This document shows positions 9,445-18,662 of a stretch of DNA of 64,000 nucleotides, in pieces. The position numbers were made by a program, and so were the translations under genes. The stretch is taken from positions 186,001-250,000 of the forward strand of contig NZ_QORW01000002.1 in NCBI RefSeq assembly GCF_003574735.1. Reading direction: 5' to 3'. Under the pieces are notes generated by a model, which was given only the letters and a program-made list of their open reading frames with translations, made no database searches and was not told the DNA's origin. The stretch comes from Dongia deserti. Lineage in GTDB: Bacteria > Pseudomonadota > Alphaproteobacteria > Dongiales > Dongiaceae. Within the stretch, counting starts at the first letter, position 1; each line of letters starts with the position of its first letter.

Positions 9445-10329
9445 ATGCTCCCGCGCCATCTCGCCCTTATGCTGCTGGTGCAGCTGCTCTGGGGCGTCAA
9501 CTTCGCGGTCGCCAAGTTCGGCCTCGATCACTTTGCGCCGATCTTTTTCGTGGCACTCAGGTTCAGCCTCGTCGCGGTGCTCCTGGTATTCGTCGTCGGC
9601 CTGCCCAAGCGCGCCATGATGAAGCAGCTGTTGCCGCTCTCCGCCACCATGGGCGTCATGCATTTCACCCTGATCTTCCTCGGCATGCGGGATTTGGATG
9701 CGGCCACCAGCTCCATCGCCGTGCAGCTGCAAACGCCGTTCGCCGCGATCATGGCGGCGTTCTTTTTCGGCGAGAAGCTCGGCTGGCGGCGCGTCCTCGG
9801 CATGATTGTCGCCTTCGCGGGCGTGACCCTGATCGCCGGAGAGCCGCGGTTTTCGGATAATCCCTGGCCGTTGATGGCGGTGATCGCGGCCGCTTTGGTG
9901 TGGGCCGCCGGCAATATCCAGGTGAAGGCGCTGGGTGATTCGATCGATGCCGTCACGCTCAACGGCTGGATCGCGATCCTGGCGGCGCCGCAGCTCCTGA
10001 TCGCGTCCTGGCTGATCGAGGGGCCGCAGTGGGTGCACATCCCGGAGGTGACCTGGGTCGGCTGGGGCGCTCTCCTGTTCCAGGCGGTGGTGATCGCCAT
10101 CTTCACCTACTGGATTTGGTACAACATGATGCGCCGGTATCCTGTGAACCAGGTCATGCCCTTCACCCTGCTGCTGCCGATGATCGGGGTCGCCGCCGGC
10201 GCCCTGATGCGCGGCGAAGAGATCACCTGGCAAATGCTCGTAGGCGGCTTGGCGACAATCGCCGGCGTCGGCATTATCGTGCTGCGCCGGCCGACCGTGG
10301 CGGCGCCCGCCACCAAGACCGGAATCTAA
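9445..10329 (+). CDS. EamA (DMT) family transporter
   Basis: Integral inner-membrane protein of 294 residues with about ten hydrophobic helices in two EamA repeats (roughly residues 5-138 and 150-284). It belongs to the drug/metabolite transporter superfamily, members of which export amino acids or metabolites. The first helix contains LLVQLLWGVNFAVAKFGL. The repeat-terminal segments GMIVAFAGVTLIAGEP and GGLATIAGVGIIVL mark the two halves. The start at 9445 is the first in-frame ATG and has no obvious Shine-Dalgarno sequence. The substrate is unknown. It may share a message with the amidase gene 11 nt downstream. Confidence 0.85.
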   Translation: MLPRHLALMLLVQLLWGVNFAVAKFGLDHFAPIFFVALRFSLVAVLLVFVVGLPKRAMMKQLLPLSATMGVMHFTLIFLGMRDLDAATSSIAVQLQTPFAAIMAAFFFGEKLGWRRVLGMIVAFAGVTLIAGEPRFSDNPWPLMAVIAAALVWAAGNIQVKALGDSIDAVTLNGWIAILAAPQLLIASWLIEGPQWVHIPEVTWVGWGALLFQAVVIAIFTYWIWYNMMRRYPVNQVMPFTLLLPMIGVAAGALMRGEEITWQMLVGGLATIAGVGIIVLRRPTVAAPATKTGI

Positions 10330-10340
10330 CCAGAGACATC

Positions 10341-11069
10341 ATGACCGACAGTTTGGCGATCGAAGAGCTGCCATCCCCCAATTGCGACGAAAGGCCGGCC
10401 GGGCAGAAAGTCGACATCCTGCTGCTGCACTATACCGGCATGCCGGATGCGAGCCAGGCCTTGCGGCGCCTACGCGATCCCCAGGCGAAGGTGAGCGCGC
10501 ATTACGTGATCGACGAAGCTGGCAAGATCTATCGCATGGTGCCGGAAGAGAAGCGTGCCTGGCATGCGGGTATCAGCGCCTGGAAGGGCGAGCGTGACAT
10601 CAATGCGCGCTCCATCGGGATCGAGATCGTCAACACCGGACACGAGTTCGGCTATCGCCAGTTCCAGCTGGAGCAGATGGATGCGCTGGTGGCACTGGCC
10701 AAGGACATCAAGACGCGTCACGACATCCCGCTGGAGCGCGTGCTGGGCCACTCCGACGTGGCGCCGCTGCGCAAGCAGGATCCGGGCGAGCTCTTCGACT
10801 GGTACCGTTTGGCGGTCGAGGGGATCGCGATCTGGCCGATACCCAAGCTAGTGGACTGGACGGACGAGCAGTTCTTTCAGGCGCTGGCGGCATTCGGCTA
10901 CGATCTGAGTGGGCCGCCGAAGGCGAATGTCGACCCGCAGGTCGCGCGCCGCGCCGCGTGCGTCGCCTTTTGCCGGCACTTCCGGCCCGCCGTCCTGCGA
11001 CCGACGCCGGACCCCGAGATGAAGATCATTCTCGCCGGTTTGGTTGACAAGCCGGCCGCGCAATCCTAG
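10341..11069 (+). CDS. N-acetylmuramoyl-L-alanine amidase (AmpD/AmiD type)
   Basis: Zinc amidase of 242 residues that cleaves the bond between MurNAc and L-Ala in muropeptides. The Amidase_2 fold spans about residues 22-165. Putative zinc ligands are His30 in LLLHYTG, a histidine in VLGHSDVAPLRKQDPG, and the aspartate of that motif. The stretch RAWHAGISAWKG is typical of AmiD. A C-terminal helical segment (about 180-235) looks like a peptidoglycan-binding domain. No signal peptide or lipobox is present, so a cytoplasmic recycling role like AmpD is likely, although the domain layout resembles AmiD. I chose ATG 10341 because the longer frame to 10029 is antisense-quality sequence over the upstream gene. 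Confidence 0.88.
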   Translation: MTDSLAIEELPSPNCDERPAGQKVDILLLHYTGMPDASQALRRLRDPQAKVSAHYVIDEAGKIYRMVPEEKRAWHAGISAWKGERDINARSIGIEIVNTGHEFGYRQFQLEQMDALVALAKDIKTRHDIPLERVLGHSDVAPLRKQDPGELFDWYRLAVEGIAIWPIPKLVDWTDEQFFQALAAFGYDLSGPPKANVDPQVARRAACVAFCRHFRPAVLRPTPDPEMKIILAGLVDKPAAQS

Positions 11070-11078
11070 CTAACAGCT

Positions 11079-11480
<402 letters not shown>

Positions 11481-11909
11481 CGTTAACATATTGATCTGAT
11501 TTGCTTGACGGCCGAGCGGCAAGACGCCATGACCGCGCAGCTTGAAACCGCCTGTTCCCGTCTTGTTCATGGGCAAAACTTGCCTCAAATCCCGACCTCT
11601 GCGGGACCAGCTTGAGTCCCGGTGTGAGCGCCCGTGTGTAAACACTTGTTAACATTGTCTTCTCACGTCGTGTTGATCTTCACGAATTCTCAAAAATCCA
11701 AGATTTTCCAGAGAGTTACGGTCCAATCCCATTGACGCCCATGCTATCCCATGATATCCCACTATCCACAGACTTACTCCCATGTCTGACCGGGCGTGAT
11801 TTGGGGCGCGCCCATGGCGGGGATGGGCCGACCGGCGCGTCGGGTGGAAAGACCTCCTCGGGTGGCATTGGGACGCCCGGGCAGGGTCAAGGGGCGAGCT
11901 CGAGACGTC
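11481..11909 (+). other. 429-nt leader region between rnpB and mraZ
   Basis: No gene is supported here. The region holds AT-richer sequence with two GTTAAC cores (about 11482 and 11645), the MraZ-box array at 11727-11761, and a near-match to a DnaA box (CTATCCACA, 11762-11770). It must contain the main dcw promoter. TTGACG at 11732-11737, with a 17-nt spacer to TATCCC, overlaps the box array, but the -10 match is poor, so this is only a candidate. Confidence 0.5.
11727..11761 (-). promoter_or_regulatory. MraZ-box array (four TGGG-type repeats, 10-bp period)
   Basis: Read on the minus strand, the pentamers are TGGGA, TGGGA, TGGGC and TGGGA. On the plus strand they are TCCCA at 11727, GCCCA at 11737, TCCCA at 11747 and TCCCA at 11757, each separated by exactly 5 nt. 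MraZ is known to bind TGGGN repeats spaced by 5 nt upstream of its own gene, so this is most likely the autoregulatory operator of the dcw operon. It lies about 150-180 nt upstream of the mraZ ATG. A further TCCCA at 11778 is out of phase. Calling it an operator is inference from the known consensus. Confidence 0.75.
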
Positions 11910-12380
11910 ATGGCAGTGTTCATCGACACATTCGTGAACAAGATCGACCGGAAGGGCCGGGTGTCCGTCCCGGCGACCTTTCGTGCTGCCCTCGCCGAGC
12001 AGCCGTTCCAGGGCATCGTCGCCTTCCCCTCCTTCCAGCTGAACGCGCTGCACTGCGCCGGCATGGATTGGATGCAGTCGCTCATTGACAGCACGCAGAA
12101 CGTCGATCTGTTCTCGCAAGAGCATGATGAACTGACGGCAGCGTTGTTTGCCGATGCGAAGCAACTGCCATTCGATGGCGAGGGGCGCATCATGCTGCCC
12201 GAAGCTCTGTGCGCGCATGCGAAGCTGACCGAGTCGGCCGCGTTCGCAGGCCGCGGCAAATACTTCGAGATCTGGGAACCGCAGGCGCTCGAGGCCTACA
12301 AGGCGGAGGCCCGCAAGCGCGCGGCGGAGAAGCAGCGCACCTTACGCCAGCACGTCTCCGATCAGGGGAGCGGCAAATGA
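11910..12380 (+). CDS. mraZ: Division/cell wall cluster transcriptional repressor MraZ
   Basis: DNA-binding protein of 156 residues with two SpoVT-AbrB-like half-domains. The motif DRKGRVSVPATFR lies at about residues 13-25 and its second-half equivalent GEGRIMLPEAL at about 91-101. Known MraZ proteins form ring oligomers that bind repeated TGGG boxes and repress the dcw operon; such an array is present upstream. ATG 11910 gives the family-standard start MAVFIDTFVNKID. The longer frame to 11796 adds Arg/Pro-rich, non-conserved residues. The stop overlaps the rsmH start by 4 nt (ATGA). Confidence 0.95.
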   Translation: MAVFIDTFVNKIDRKGRVSVPATFRAALAEQPFQGIVAFPSFQLNALHCAGMDWMQSLIDSTQNVDLFSQEHDELTAALFADAKQLPFDGEGRIMLPEALCAHAKLTESAAFAGRGKYFEIWEPQALEAYKAEARKRAAEKQRTLRQHVSDQGSGK

Positions 12381-13342
12381 CCGCGGCGGCGATGGACAGC
12401 ACGCCGCATCGCCCCGTTCTGCTGACGGAAGTGATCGAGGCGCTCTCACCCCGCGACGGCGCCATCTACGTCGACGGCACGTTCGGCGCGGGCGGCTACA
12501 GCCGCGCGCTGCTGGACGCGGCGCAGTGCACCGTGTGGGCGATCGACCGTGATCCCGACGCGGTGAAAGGTGCAGCCCCCCTGCTCGACCGCTATGCCGG
12601 GCGCCTGCACATCGTGCAGGGCCGTTTCGGCGACATGTTCGACCTGTTGAGCGCGCGCGGTGTCGCCGCCGTGCAGGGCGTCGCGCTCGATCTTGGCGTC
12701 TCTTCGATGCAGTTCGACCAGGCGGAGCGCGGTTTCTCCTTCCGCTTCGAAGGTCCGCTCGACATGCGCATGGAGCGCGCCGGCAAGAGCGCAGCGGATC
12801 TGGTGAACGAACTGGCGGAGCGGCCGCTCGCCGACCTTATCTTCACCTTCGGCGAAGAGAAGAAGGCGCGCCGCATCGCCAAGGCGATCGTCGGCGCCCG
12901 CGCCCTGGCGCCGATCAGCACCACACAGCACCTGGCGGAGATCGTGCGGCGCGCCATCGGCGCGAGCCATGAGCGCATCGATCCCGCAACGCGCACCTTC
13001 CAGGCACTGCGCATTGCGGTGAATGATGAAATGGGCGAGATCGATCGCGGGCTCGCCGCAGCGGAACGCCTCCTGGCGCTCGGCGGGCGGATGGCCGTGG
13101 TCTCGTTCCATTCGCTGGAAGACCGGCGCGTAAAGCAGTTCCTGCGCGATCGCGCCGGACGCAACCCGAAAGCCTCGCGCCACCTGCCGATGCAGCGCAG
13201 CGAAGCCAAGCCGACCTTACGCCTGATCGCGCCCGGCGGCATCGAGCCCGGCGCAGACGAAGTCAGGACGAATCCTCGCGCCCGCTCCGCGCGGCTGCGC
13301 GTGGCCGAGCGCACCGATGCACCGTTGGAGGCTGCGGCATGA
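12377..13342 (+). CDS. rsmH: 16S rRNA (cytosine(1402)-N(4))-methyltransferase
   Basis: SAM-dependent methyltransferase of 321 residues that modifies C1402 in the 16S rRNA decoding centre. The start MTAAAMDSTPHRPVLLTEVI contains the conserved HRPVLLTEV. The SAM-binding motif YVDGTFGAGGYSRALL, the segment GVALDLGVSSMQFD, and the RGFSFRFEGPLDMRM block are all diagnostic. It sits second in the cluster with a 4-nt overlap on each side (mraZ and ftsL). Confidence 0.96.
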   Translation: MTAAAMDSTPHRPVLLTEVIEALSPRDGAIYVDGTFGAGGYSRALLDAAQCTVWAIDRDPDAVKGAAPLLDRYAGRLHIVQGRFGDMFDLLSARGVAAVQGVALDLGVSSMQFDQAERGFSFRFEGPLDMRMERAGKSAADLVNELAERPLADLIFTFGEEKKARRIAKAIVGARALAPISTTQHLAEIVRRAIGASHERIDPATRTFQALRIAVNDEMGEIDRGLAAAERLLALGGRMAVVSFHSLEDRRVKQFLRDRAGRNPKASRHLPMQRSEAKPTLRLIAPGGIEPGADEVRTNPRARSARLRVAERTDAPLEAAA

Positions 13343-13884
13343 TCCGGATCAGCGCCATCGTCTGGGTGGTCGTTCTGGCTCTGCTCGGCATCGGCCTGTT
13401 CCAGGTCAAATACAACGTGCAGAGTCAAGAGCGCGAGCTGCGCGAGGTGCGCCGCCAGATCGAGGCGAACTATGCCGCCATCCACGTGCTCGAGGCGGAG
13501 TGGAGCTATCTCAACGATCCGTTGCGCCTCGCCGATCTCGCACGCCGCCACACCGAGCTGGTGCCGACCACGCCCGGTCAGATCAGCGATTTCGCCAGCC
13601 TGCCGCTGCGCATCGAGGACGTGCCGGCATCACCCGACCAACCGGCCGAGCCGCAGCCGCCGTTGATCTCCAGCGCGCCGCAAGCACCCGTGCCGATGCT
13701 GCAGGTGAAAGCCACCGACAAGCCGGCCCAAGAGCAGCCGGCCGCAAAGCCGACACAGCAGGCGAAACAGGAACCGCAGCCGCTGAAGCCGAAGGATGAG
13801 CAAGCCGAGGCCGATGCCATGATCGACGCCATCCTGGCCGACATGGAGAAAGCGCAGAGCGAGCAGTCGGGAGGCGCGCAATGA
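13339..13884 (+). CDS. ftsL: Cell division protein FtsL
   Basis: Small bitopic inner-membrane divisome protein of 181 residues that works with FtsQ/FtsB to activate FtsI/FtsW. A single N-terminal membrane segment (about residues 6-22, IVWVVVLALLGIGLFQV) is followed by a coiled-coil-prone stretch around EARRQIEANYAAIHVLEAEW-like sequence and the motif LNDPLRLADLARRH that is typical of FtsL in this group. The C-terminal 80 residues are Pro/Gln/Lys-rich and probably disordered, which makes it longer than the roughly 120-residue E. coli protein. Position between rsmH and ftsI supports the call. Confidence 0.88.
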   Translation: MIRISAIVWVVVLALLGIGLFQVKYNVQSQERELREVRRQIEANYAAIHVLEAEWSYLNDPLRLADLARRHTELVPTTPGQISDFASLPLRIEDVPASPDQPAEPQPPLISSAPQAPVPMLQVKATDKPAQEQPAAKPTQQAKQEPQPLKPKDEQAEADAMIDAILADMEKAQSEQSGGAQ

Positions 13885-15755
13885 CGCGCCGCCCCGCACC
13901 TGATCTGGTCGCGCAACGACCGCAGCCGGTCATCAATCCGATGACGCTGGAGATGGAACCCGACGGGCCGCGCAAGCGCGCGCTCGAGGTGAGCCACAGC
14001 CGCGTGCTGCTGGGCGCCAGCTTGTTTGCGGTGGTATTCCTGGTCATCGCTGCGCGCCTGGTTGCCATCACCGTGCTGCCCGATGGAGCCGACAGTGCTG
14101 CGGTGGCGCCGGTCAAGACCAAGACCGCCGACCGCGCCGACATCGTGGACCGCAACGGCGTGGTGCTGGCGACCAGCCTTACCACCGCTTCCCTCTATGC
14201 CAACCCCAGGCAGGTGCAGAACCCCGACGAAGCGGCGCAGCTGCTGAATTCGGTCCTGCCGGACCTCAACATCGCCTCGACTGCCGCCAAGCTGGACACC
14301 GACCGCGGCTTCATCTGGCTGAAGCGAGACCTCACGCCGCGCCAGCAGCTGGCGGTTAATCGCTTGGGCCTGCCCGGTATCTACTTCCAGGCCGAGAGCA
14401 AGCGGGTCTATCCTCAAGGCAACCTCACTGCGCATCTGGTCGGCTTCACGGATGTGGACAGCCGCGGCCTCGCCGGCGTCGAGCGGTCGTTCGACGATCT
14501 GCTGCAGAGCGGCGATCGGCCGCTGCAGCTTTCCATCGATGTCCGTGTGCAGCACATCCTGCATGAGGAGCTGAACCGCGCTATCGTCGACTTCAACGGC
14601 ATCGGCGGCGCGGGCATCATCATCGATTTGAAGAGCGGCGAAGTATTGGCGATGATCTCGCTGCCCGATTTCGATCCGGCGCGGCCGGGCGAAGCCATCG
14701 AGGATGCGCGCTTTGATCGCGCGACGCTCGGGCTCTACGAAATGGGCTCGGTCTTCAAGATCTTCAACACGGCGATCGCGCTCGACAGCGGAACGGTCAC
14801 CCTGGCCGACGGCTTCGATGCCACCAAGCCGATCCGCATCGGCGGCCACAGCATCAACGACTACAAGGGCAAGCACCGGTTCCTGACGATCCCGGAGATC
14901 TTCACCTATTCCTCCAACATCGGCTCGGCGAAGATGGCCGACCTTTTCGGAGCTGAGGTCCAGCAAGCCTACCTGAAGCGCTTCGGCCTGATGGACAAGT
15001 CGCCGATTGAGCTGTCGGAGGTCGGGGAGCCGTTCTATCCCTCGCCGAAGAACTGGAAGCGCATCAACACCATGACCGTCTCCTACGGTCACGGCATTTC
15101 GATCAATGCGATGCAGCTCATCACTGCGGTCGGCGCCGTCGTCAATGACGGCATCCTGCGCGAGCCGACCCTGCTCAAGCGGAACCTTGGAGAATTACCG
15201 GAAGGCACGCGGGTGGTGAGCCGGCAGACCTCGGAACAACTGCGCCAACTGATGCGTTTGGTGGTGCAGATCGGCACCGGAAAAAAGGCGAATGCGCCGG
15301 GCTACCTGGTGGGCGGCAAGACCGGCACCGCCGACAAGCAGAAGGGTCGCGGCTACGCCGCCAATACGCGCCTGGCTTCCTTCGTCGCCGCCTTCCCGAT
15401 GAACGATCCCCGCTTCGCGATCCTGGCCATGGTCGACGAACCGAAGCCCAACGCCAGCAGTCACGGCTATGCCACCGCCGGCTGGGTGACCGCGCCGGTC
15501 GTCGGCGCCGTCGTGCAGCGCATCGCCCCGCTCTATGGCCTGAAGCCGCTTCCGGATGACGCGCTGGAAGCGCAGAATCCGCTGGTCGGCATGGTGGCCG
15601 ACTACGATTCGCCATCCGCAAAAAAGGCGCAATCGGCGCTCAAACAAGCGGTTGCACCGGCACCGATTCCGTTCGGCGCCGCTGCCGCACCGACCCCATT
15701 GAACGTGTCGGCGCAACCGATTTCCATTCCGGAGGCGCCGCTTGAGGCTGAATGA
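13881..15755 (+). CDS. ftsI: Peptidoglycan D,D-transpeptidase FtsI (PBP3)
   Basis: Septal class B penicillin-binding protein of 624 residues. A membrane anchor lies at about residues 38-58 (VLLGASLFAVVFLVIAARL). The pedestal domain follows, with ADIVDRNGVVLATS. The transpeptidase domain carries the SxxK motif Ser290-Val-Phe-Lys293 in YEMGSVFKIF, the SxN motif within YSSNIGS, and the KTG triad in VGGKTGTAD. The C-terminal tail is about 50 residues and Ala/Pro-rich. It overlaps ftsL by 4 nt and murE by 14 nt. Confidence 0.96.
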   Translation: MTRRPAPDLVAQRPQPVINPMTLEMEPDGPRKRALEVSHSRVLLGASLFAVVFLVIAARLVAITVLPDGADSAAVAPVKTKTADRADIVDRNGVVLATSLTTASLYANPRQVQNPDEAAQLLNSVLPDLNIASTAAKLDTDRGFIWLKRDLTPRQQLAVNRLGLPGIYFQAESKRVYPQGNLTAHLVGFTDVDSRGLAGVERSFDDLLQSGDRPLQLSIDVRVQHILHEELNRAIVDFNGIGGAGIIIDLKSGEVLAMISLPDFDPARPGEAIEDARFDRATLGLYEMGSVFKIFNTAIALDSGTVTLADGFDATKPIRIGGHSINDYKGKHRFLTIPEIFTYSSNIGSAKMADLFGAEVQQAYLKRFGLMDKSPIELSEVGEPFYPSPKNWKRINTMTVSYGHGISINAMQLITAVGAVVNDGILREPTLLKRNLGELPEGTRVVSRQTSEQLRQLMRLVVQIGTGKKANAPGYLVGGKTGTADKQKGRGYAANTRLASFVAAFPMNDPRFAILAMVDEPKPNASSHGYATAGWVTAPVVGAVVQRIAPLYGLKPLPDDALEAQNPLVGMVADYDSPSAKKAQSALKQAVAPAPIPFGAAAAPTPLNVSAQPISIPEAPLEAE

Positions 15756-17229
15756 TTTGATTCTCGGCATCGACGATGTGCGCCTGCAAGCTGGCGACGC
15801 AACGGTCGATGTGCGGGACCTGGCACTCGATTCGCGCCGGGTGAGGGCCGGCGCGCTGTTCGCCGCGCTGCCGGGCACCAAGCTCGACGGGCGTGCGTTC
15901 GTCGCCGACGCAGCCAAGGCCGGTGCCTCTGTCATCCTTGCGCCGGCGGGCAGCATCTTCGCCGATCTGCCGAAGGATGTTGCTGTCCTGACCGCACAGG
16001 AGCCGCGGCGCGCGCTGGCCTTGCTTGCTGCCCGCTTCTTCAGCAACCAGCCGCATTGCATCGCCGCCGTTACCGGCACCGGCGGCAAGACCTCGACCGT
16101 CGCCTTCGCACGCCAGCTCTGGACCTTGGAAGGTCGGGAGGCGGCGAGCATCGGCACCCTCGGCATCATCTCGCGCACCCTGAATGATCCCGGCTCCTTG
16201 ACCACGCCCGATCCGATCGCCTTGCACCGTCTGCTGGCCCAGCTTGCCGACGGCGGCATCACCCATCTGGCGATGGAAGCATCGAGCCACGGGCTCGATC
16301 AGTACCGGCTGGACGGCGTGAAAGTGGCCGCCGCCGCCTTCACCAACCTGTCGCAGGATCACCTCGACTATCATGCGGACATGGCCAGCTACTTTGAGGC
16401 CAAGCTGCGCCTGTTCTCCGGTCTGCTGCCGGAGGGCGGCACGGCGGTTGTGAACCTGAAGCTCGAACAGGCCCAGAGCGTGATCGATGTCGCGCGCAAG
16501 CGCCGGCAGCGGCTGATCACCTTCGGCGGTGGCGATGCCGACATCCGCCTGTTGAAGCAGACGCCGACTCCGCAGGGCCAGTTGCTGGAGCTCAGCCTGT
16601 TCGGCGCCCATCACGTGGCGGAGTTCCCGGTGGCGGGCGCCTTCCAGGCGGAGAACCTGCTGGCCGCCCTCGGCCTCATCATCGGCAGCGGATCGGATGT
16701 CAACAAGATCGCCGGCCTGATCGGCAGCCTCACCGGCGTGCCGGGCCGCATCGAACACGTCGCGGATACGCCGGCCGGCGGCGCTGTCTATGTCGATTAC
16801 GCGCACAAGCCCGGCGCGCTCGAGGCCGTCCTCACCACGCTGCGCCCGCACGCGGTGCGCCAGCTGGCCGTGGTGTTCGGCTGCGGCGGCGATCGCGATC
16901 GCGGCAAGCGGCCGATGATGGGCGAGATCGCCACGCGCCTTGCCGACCGCGTCATCATCACCGACGACAATCCGCGCAGCGAAGCGCCCGCCGCGATCCG
17001 CGCCGAGATCCTGGCCAAGGCGCCGGGCGCGATCGAGGTTGGCGACCGCGCCGAGGCGATCCGCGTCGCCATGAGCGAACTCAAGCGCGGCGACCTCCTG
17101 GTGATCGCCGGCAAGGGGCATGAGACGTATCAGATCGTCGGCGATAAGACCTATCCGTTCGACGATGCCGAAGTGGCGCGCCAGATCGCGGCCGAGCTGG
17201 GCGGCGCGCCGGTGAGGTTGGTGCGATGA
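15742..17229 (+). CDS. murE: UDP-MurNAc-L-Ala-D-Glu:meso-diaminopimelate ligase
   Basis: Cytoplasmic Mur ligase of 495 residues that adds the third stem-peptide residue. The ATP-binding loop is AVTGTGGKTSTVAF. The motif DDNPRSE (around residue 414) is the DNPR signature for meso-diaminopimelate specificity. The start is TTG at 15742: GGAGG lies 6 nt upstream, and this gives the family-like N-terminus MRLNDLILGIDDV, inside the last codons of ftsI. The gene overlaps murF by 4 nt. Confidence 0.95.
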   Translation: MRLNDLILGIDDVRLQAGDATVDVRDLALDSRRVRAGALFAALPGTKLDGRAFVADAAKAGASVILAPAGSIFADLPKDVAVLTAQEPRRALALLAARFFSNQPHCIAAVTGTGGKTSTVAFARQLWTLEGREAASIGTLGIISRTLNDPGSLTTPDPIALHRLLAQLADGGITHLAMEASSHGLDQYRLDGVKVAAAAFTNLSQDHLDYHADMASYFEAKLRLFSGLLPEGGTAVVNLKLEQAQSVIDVARKRRQRLITFGGGDADIRLLKQTPTPQGQLLELSLFGAHHVAEFPVAGAFQAENLLAALGLIIGSGSDVNKIAGLIGSLTGVPGRIEHVADTPAGGAVYVDYAHKPGALEAVLTTLRPHAVRQLAVVFGCGGDRDRGKRPMMGEIATRLADRVIITDDNPRSEAPAAIRAEILAKAPGAIEVGDRAEAIRVAMSELKRGDLLVIAGKGHETYQIVGDKTYPFDDAEVARQIAAELGGAPVRLVR

Positions 17230-18647
17230 GCGCGCTCTGGACATCCGCCGAAATTGCCGCCTCTGTTGCCGGCCAGGCTTCCAGCGACTTCGCCGCGACG
17301 GGTGTGTCGATCGATTCCCGCAGCCTGGAGAGCGGCGATTTGTTCATCGCGCTGCAGGGCCCGACCTTTGACGGGCACGATTTCGCGGCCGCCGCCTTGC
17401 AGCACGGCGCGTCCGGCGCGCTCATTCATCGGCGTCCTGCCAACCTGCCTGCCAACGCGCCGGTGATCGAAGTCATTGACACCATGAAGGCGCTGGAGGA
17501 TCTGGGCCGTGCCGCGCGCGCCAGGACCGAAGCCAAGGTGGCCGCCGTCACCGGCAGCGTCGGCAAGACCAGCACCAAGGAAGCGCTGCGCTCCGTGCTG
17601 TCGCTGTTCGCGCCGACCTTCGCCAGCGCCGGCAACCTCAACAACCAGTGGGGCGCGCCGCTCAGCCTCTCTCGCATGCCGCGCGACACGCGCTATGGCG
17701 TGTTCGAGCTCGGCATGAACCATGCCGGCGAGATCTCGCCCCTGTCGCAGATGGTGCGGCCGCATGTCGCCATCATCACCGCGGTCGAGCCGGTCCATAT
17801 CGAGTTCTTCGCCTCGGTCGAAGAAATCGCCGATGCTAAGGCCGAGATCTTCGATGGCCTGATGCCCGGCGGCGCGGCTGTATTGCCGTTCGATAACCCG
17901 CATTTCGATCGGCTCGAGGCCAAGGCCCGCCGCATGGGCGCACGCATTCTGACCTTCGGCGCCAAGGAAGGCGCCTGGGCAAGGCTGATCGATTGCCAGA
18001 TCTTGCCCGACGGCAACGAGGTGACGGCGGAGGTCGGCGGCAAGCGCCTGCGCTATCGCATGGCGGCACCGGGCAAGCATCTCGCGCTCAATTCCGTCGC
18101 TGTGCTGGCGGCCGCCTTCGCCTTCGAACTCGACCTTGACCAGGCGCTGCCAGGCCTCACCGCGGTGCGGGCCCTGAAGGGCCGCGGCAAGCGCGAGCAT
18201 CTCCGCATTCCAGGCGGCGACATCGAGTTGATCGACGAAGGCTACAATGCCAGCCCCGCCTCGGTGCGCGCCGCGCTTAATCTGCTCGGCACTTTGCCGA
18301 CGGCGTTCGGCGGCCGGCGCATCGCCGTCCTGGGCGACATGCGCGAGCTGGGCGCTGCGGCTCCGCAACTTCATCGCGACCTGGCGCCAGACCTGACGGC
18401 GGCCAAGGTCGACCTTGCCTTCCTGGTCGGTCCGCACATGCGGGGGCTCTACGACTTGCTGCCCGACACGATGAAGGGGGCCCATCGTGCGGCCTCGGAC
18501 GAAATGGTGCAGCCGCTCATCGGTGCGCTGAAAGCGGGCGATACGGTTCTGATCAAGGGATCGCTCGGCACGCGCATGGCGCCCCTGGTGGAGGCGGTGC
18601 GCAGCCTTGGTTCCGGCGCAGGCGAGAGGACCGGCAACGGTCAGTAA
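17226..18647 (+). CDS. murF: UDP-MurNAc-tripeptide:D-Ala-D-Ala ligase
   Basis: Cytoplasmic Mur ligase of 473 residues that adds D-Ala-D-Ala to the tripeptide precursor. It starts MSALWTSAEIAASVAGQ. The P-loop is AVTGSVGKTSTKEAL, followed by the MurF-typical NLNNQWGAPLSLSRMP and ELGMNHAGEI. A central segment DEGYNASPASVRAAL carries the family's Asn-Pro-Ala-Ser-like motif, and RIAVLGDMRELG lies near the C-terminal domain. The ATGA overlap with murE implies coupled translation. mraY follows after 15 nt. Confidence 0.95.
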   Translation: MSALWTSAEIAASVAGQASSDFAATGVSIDSRSLESGDLFIALQGPTFDGHDFAAAALQHGASGALIHRRPANLPANAPVIEVIDTMKALEDLGRAARARTEAKVAAVTGSVGKTSTKEALRSVLSLFAPTFASAGNLNNQWGAPLSLSRMPRDTRYGVFELGMNHAGEISPLSQMVRPHVAIITAVEPVHIEFFASVEEIADAKAEIFDGLMPGGAAVLPFDNPHFDRLEAKARRMGARILTFGAKEGAWARLIDCQILPDGNEVTAEVGGKRLRYRMAAPGKHLALNSVAVLAAAFAFELDLDQALPGLTAVRALKGRGKREHLRIPGGDIELIDEGYNASPASVRAALNLLGTLPTAFGGRRIAVLGDMRELGAAAPQLHRDLAPDLTAAKVDLAFLVGPHMRGLYDLLPDTMKGAHRAASDEMVQPLIGALKAGDTVLIKGSLGTRMAPLVEAVRSLGSGAGERTGNGQ

Positions 18648-18662
18648 GGGGGAAATCAGGGG

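Noticed and set aside
11762-11770. DnaA-box-like CTATCCACA upstream of mraZ
   Set aside because: A single near-match next to the MraZ boxes with no cluster of boxes or AT-rich unwinding region; not evidence for an origin.
13578-15092. Long minus-strand frame opposite ftsL and ftsI
   Set aside because: High GC3 on the plus strand produces stop-free antisense frames; the plus-strand motifs are decisive.
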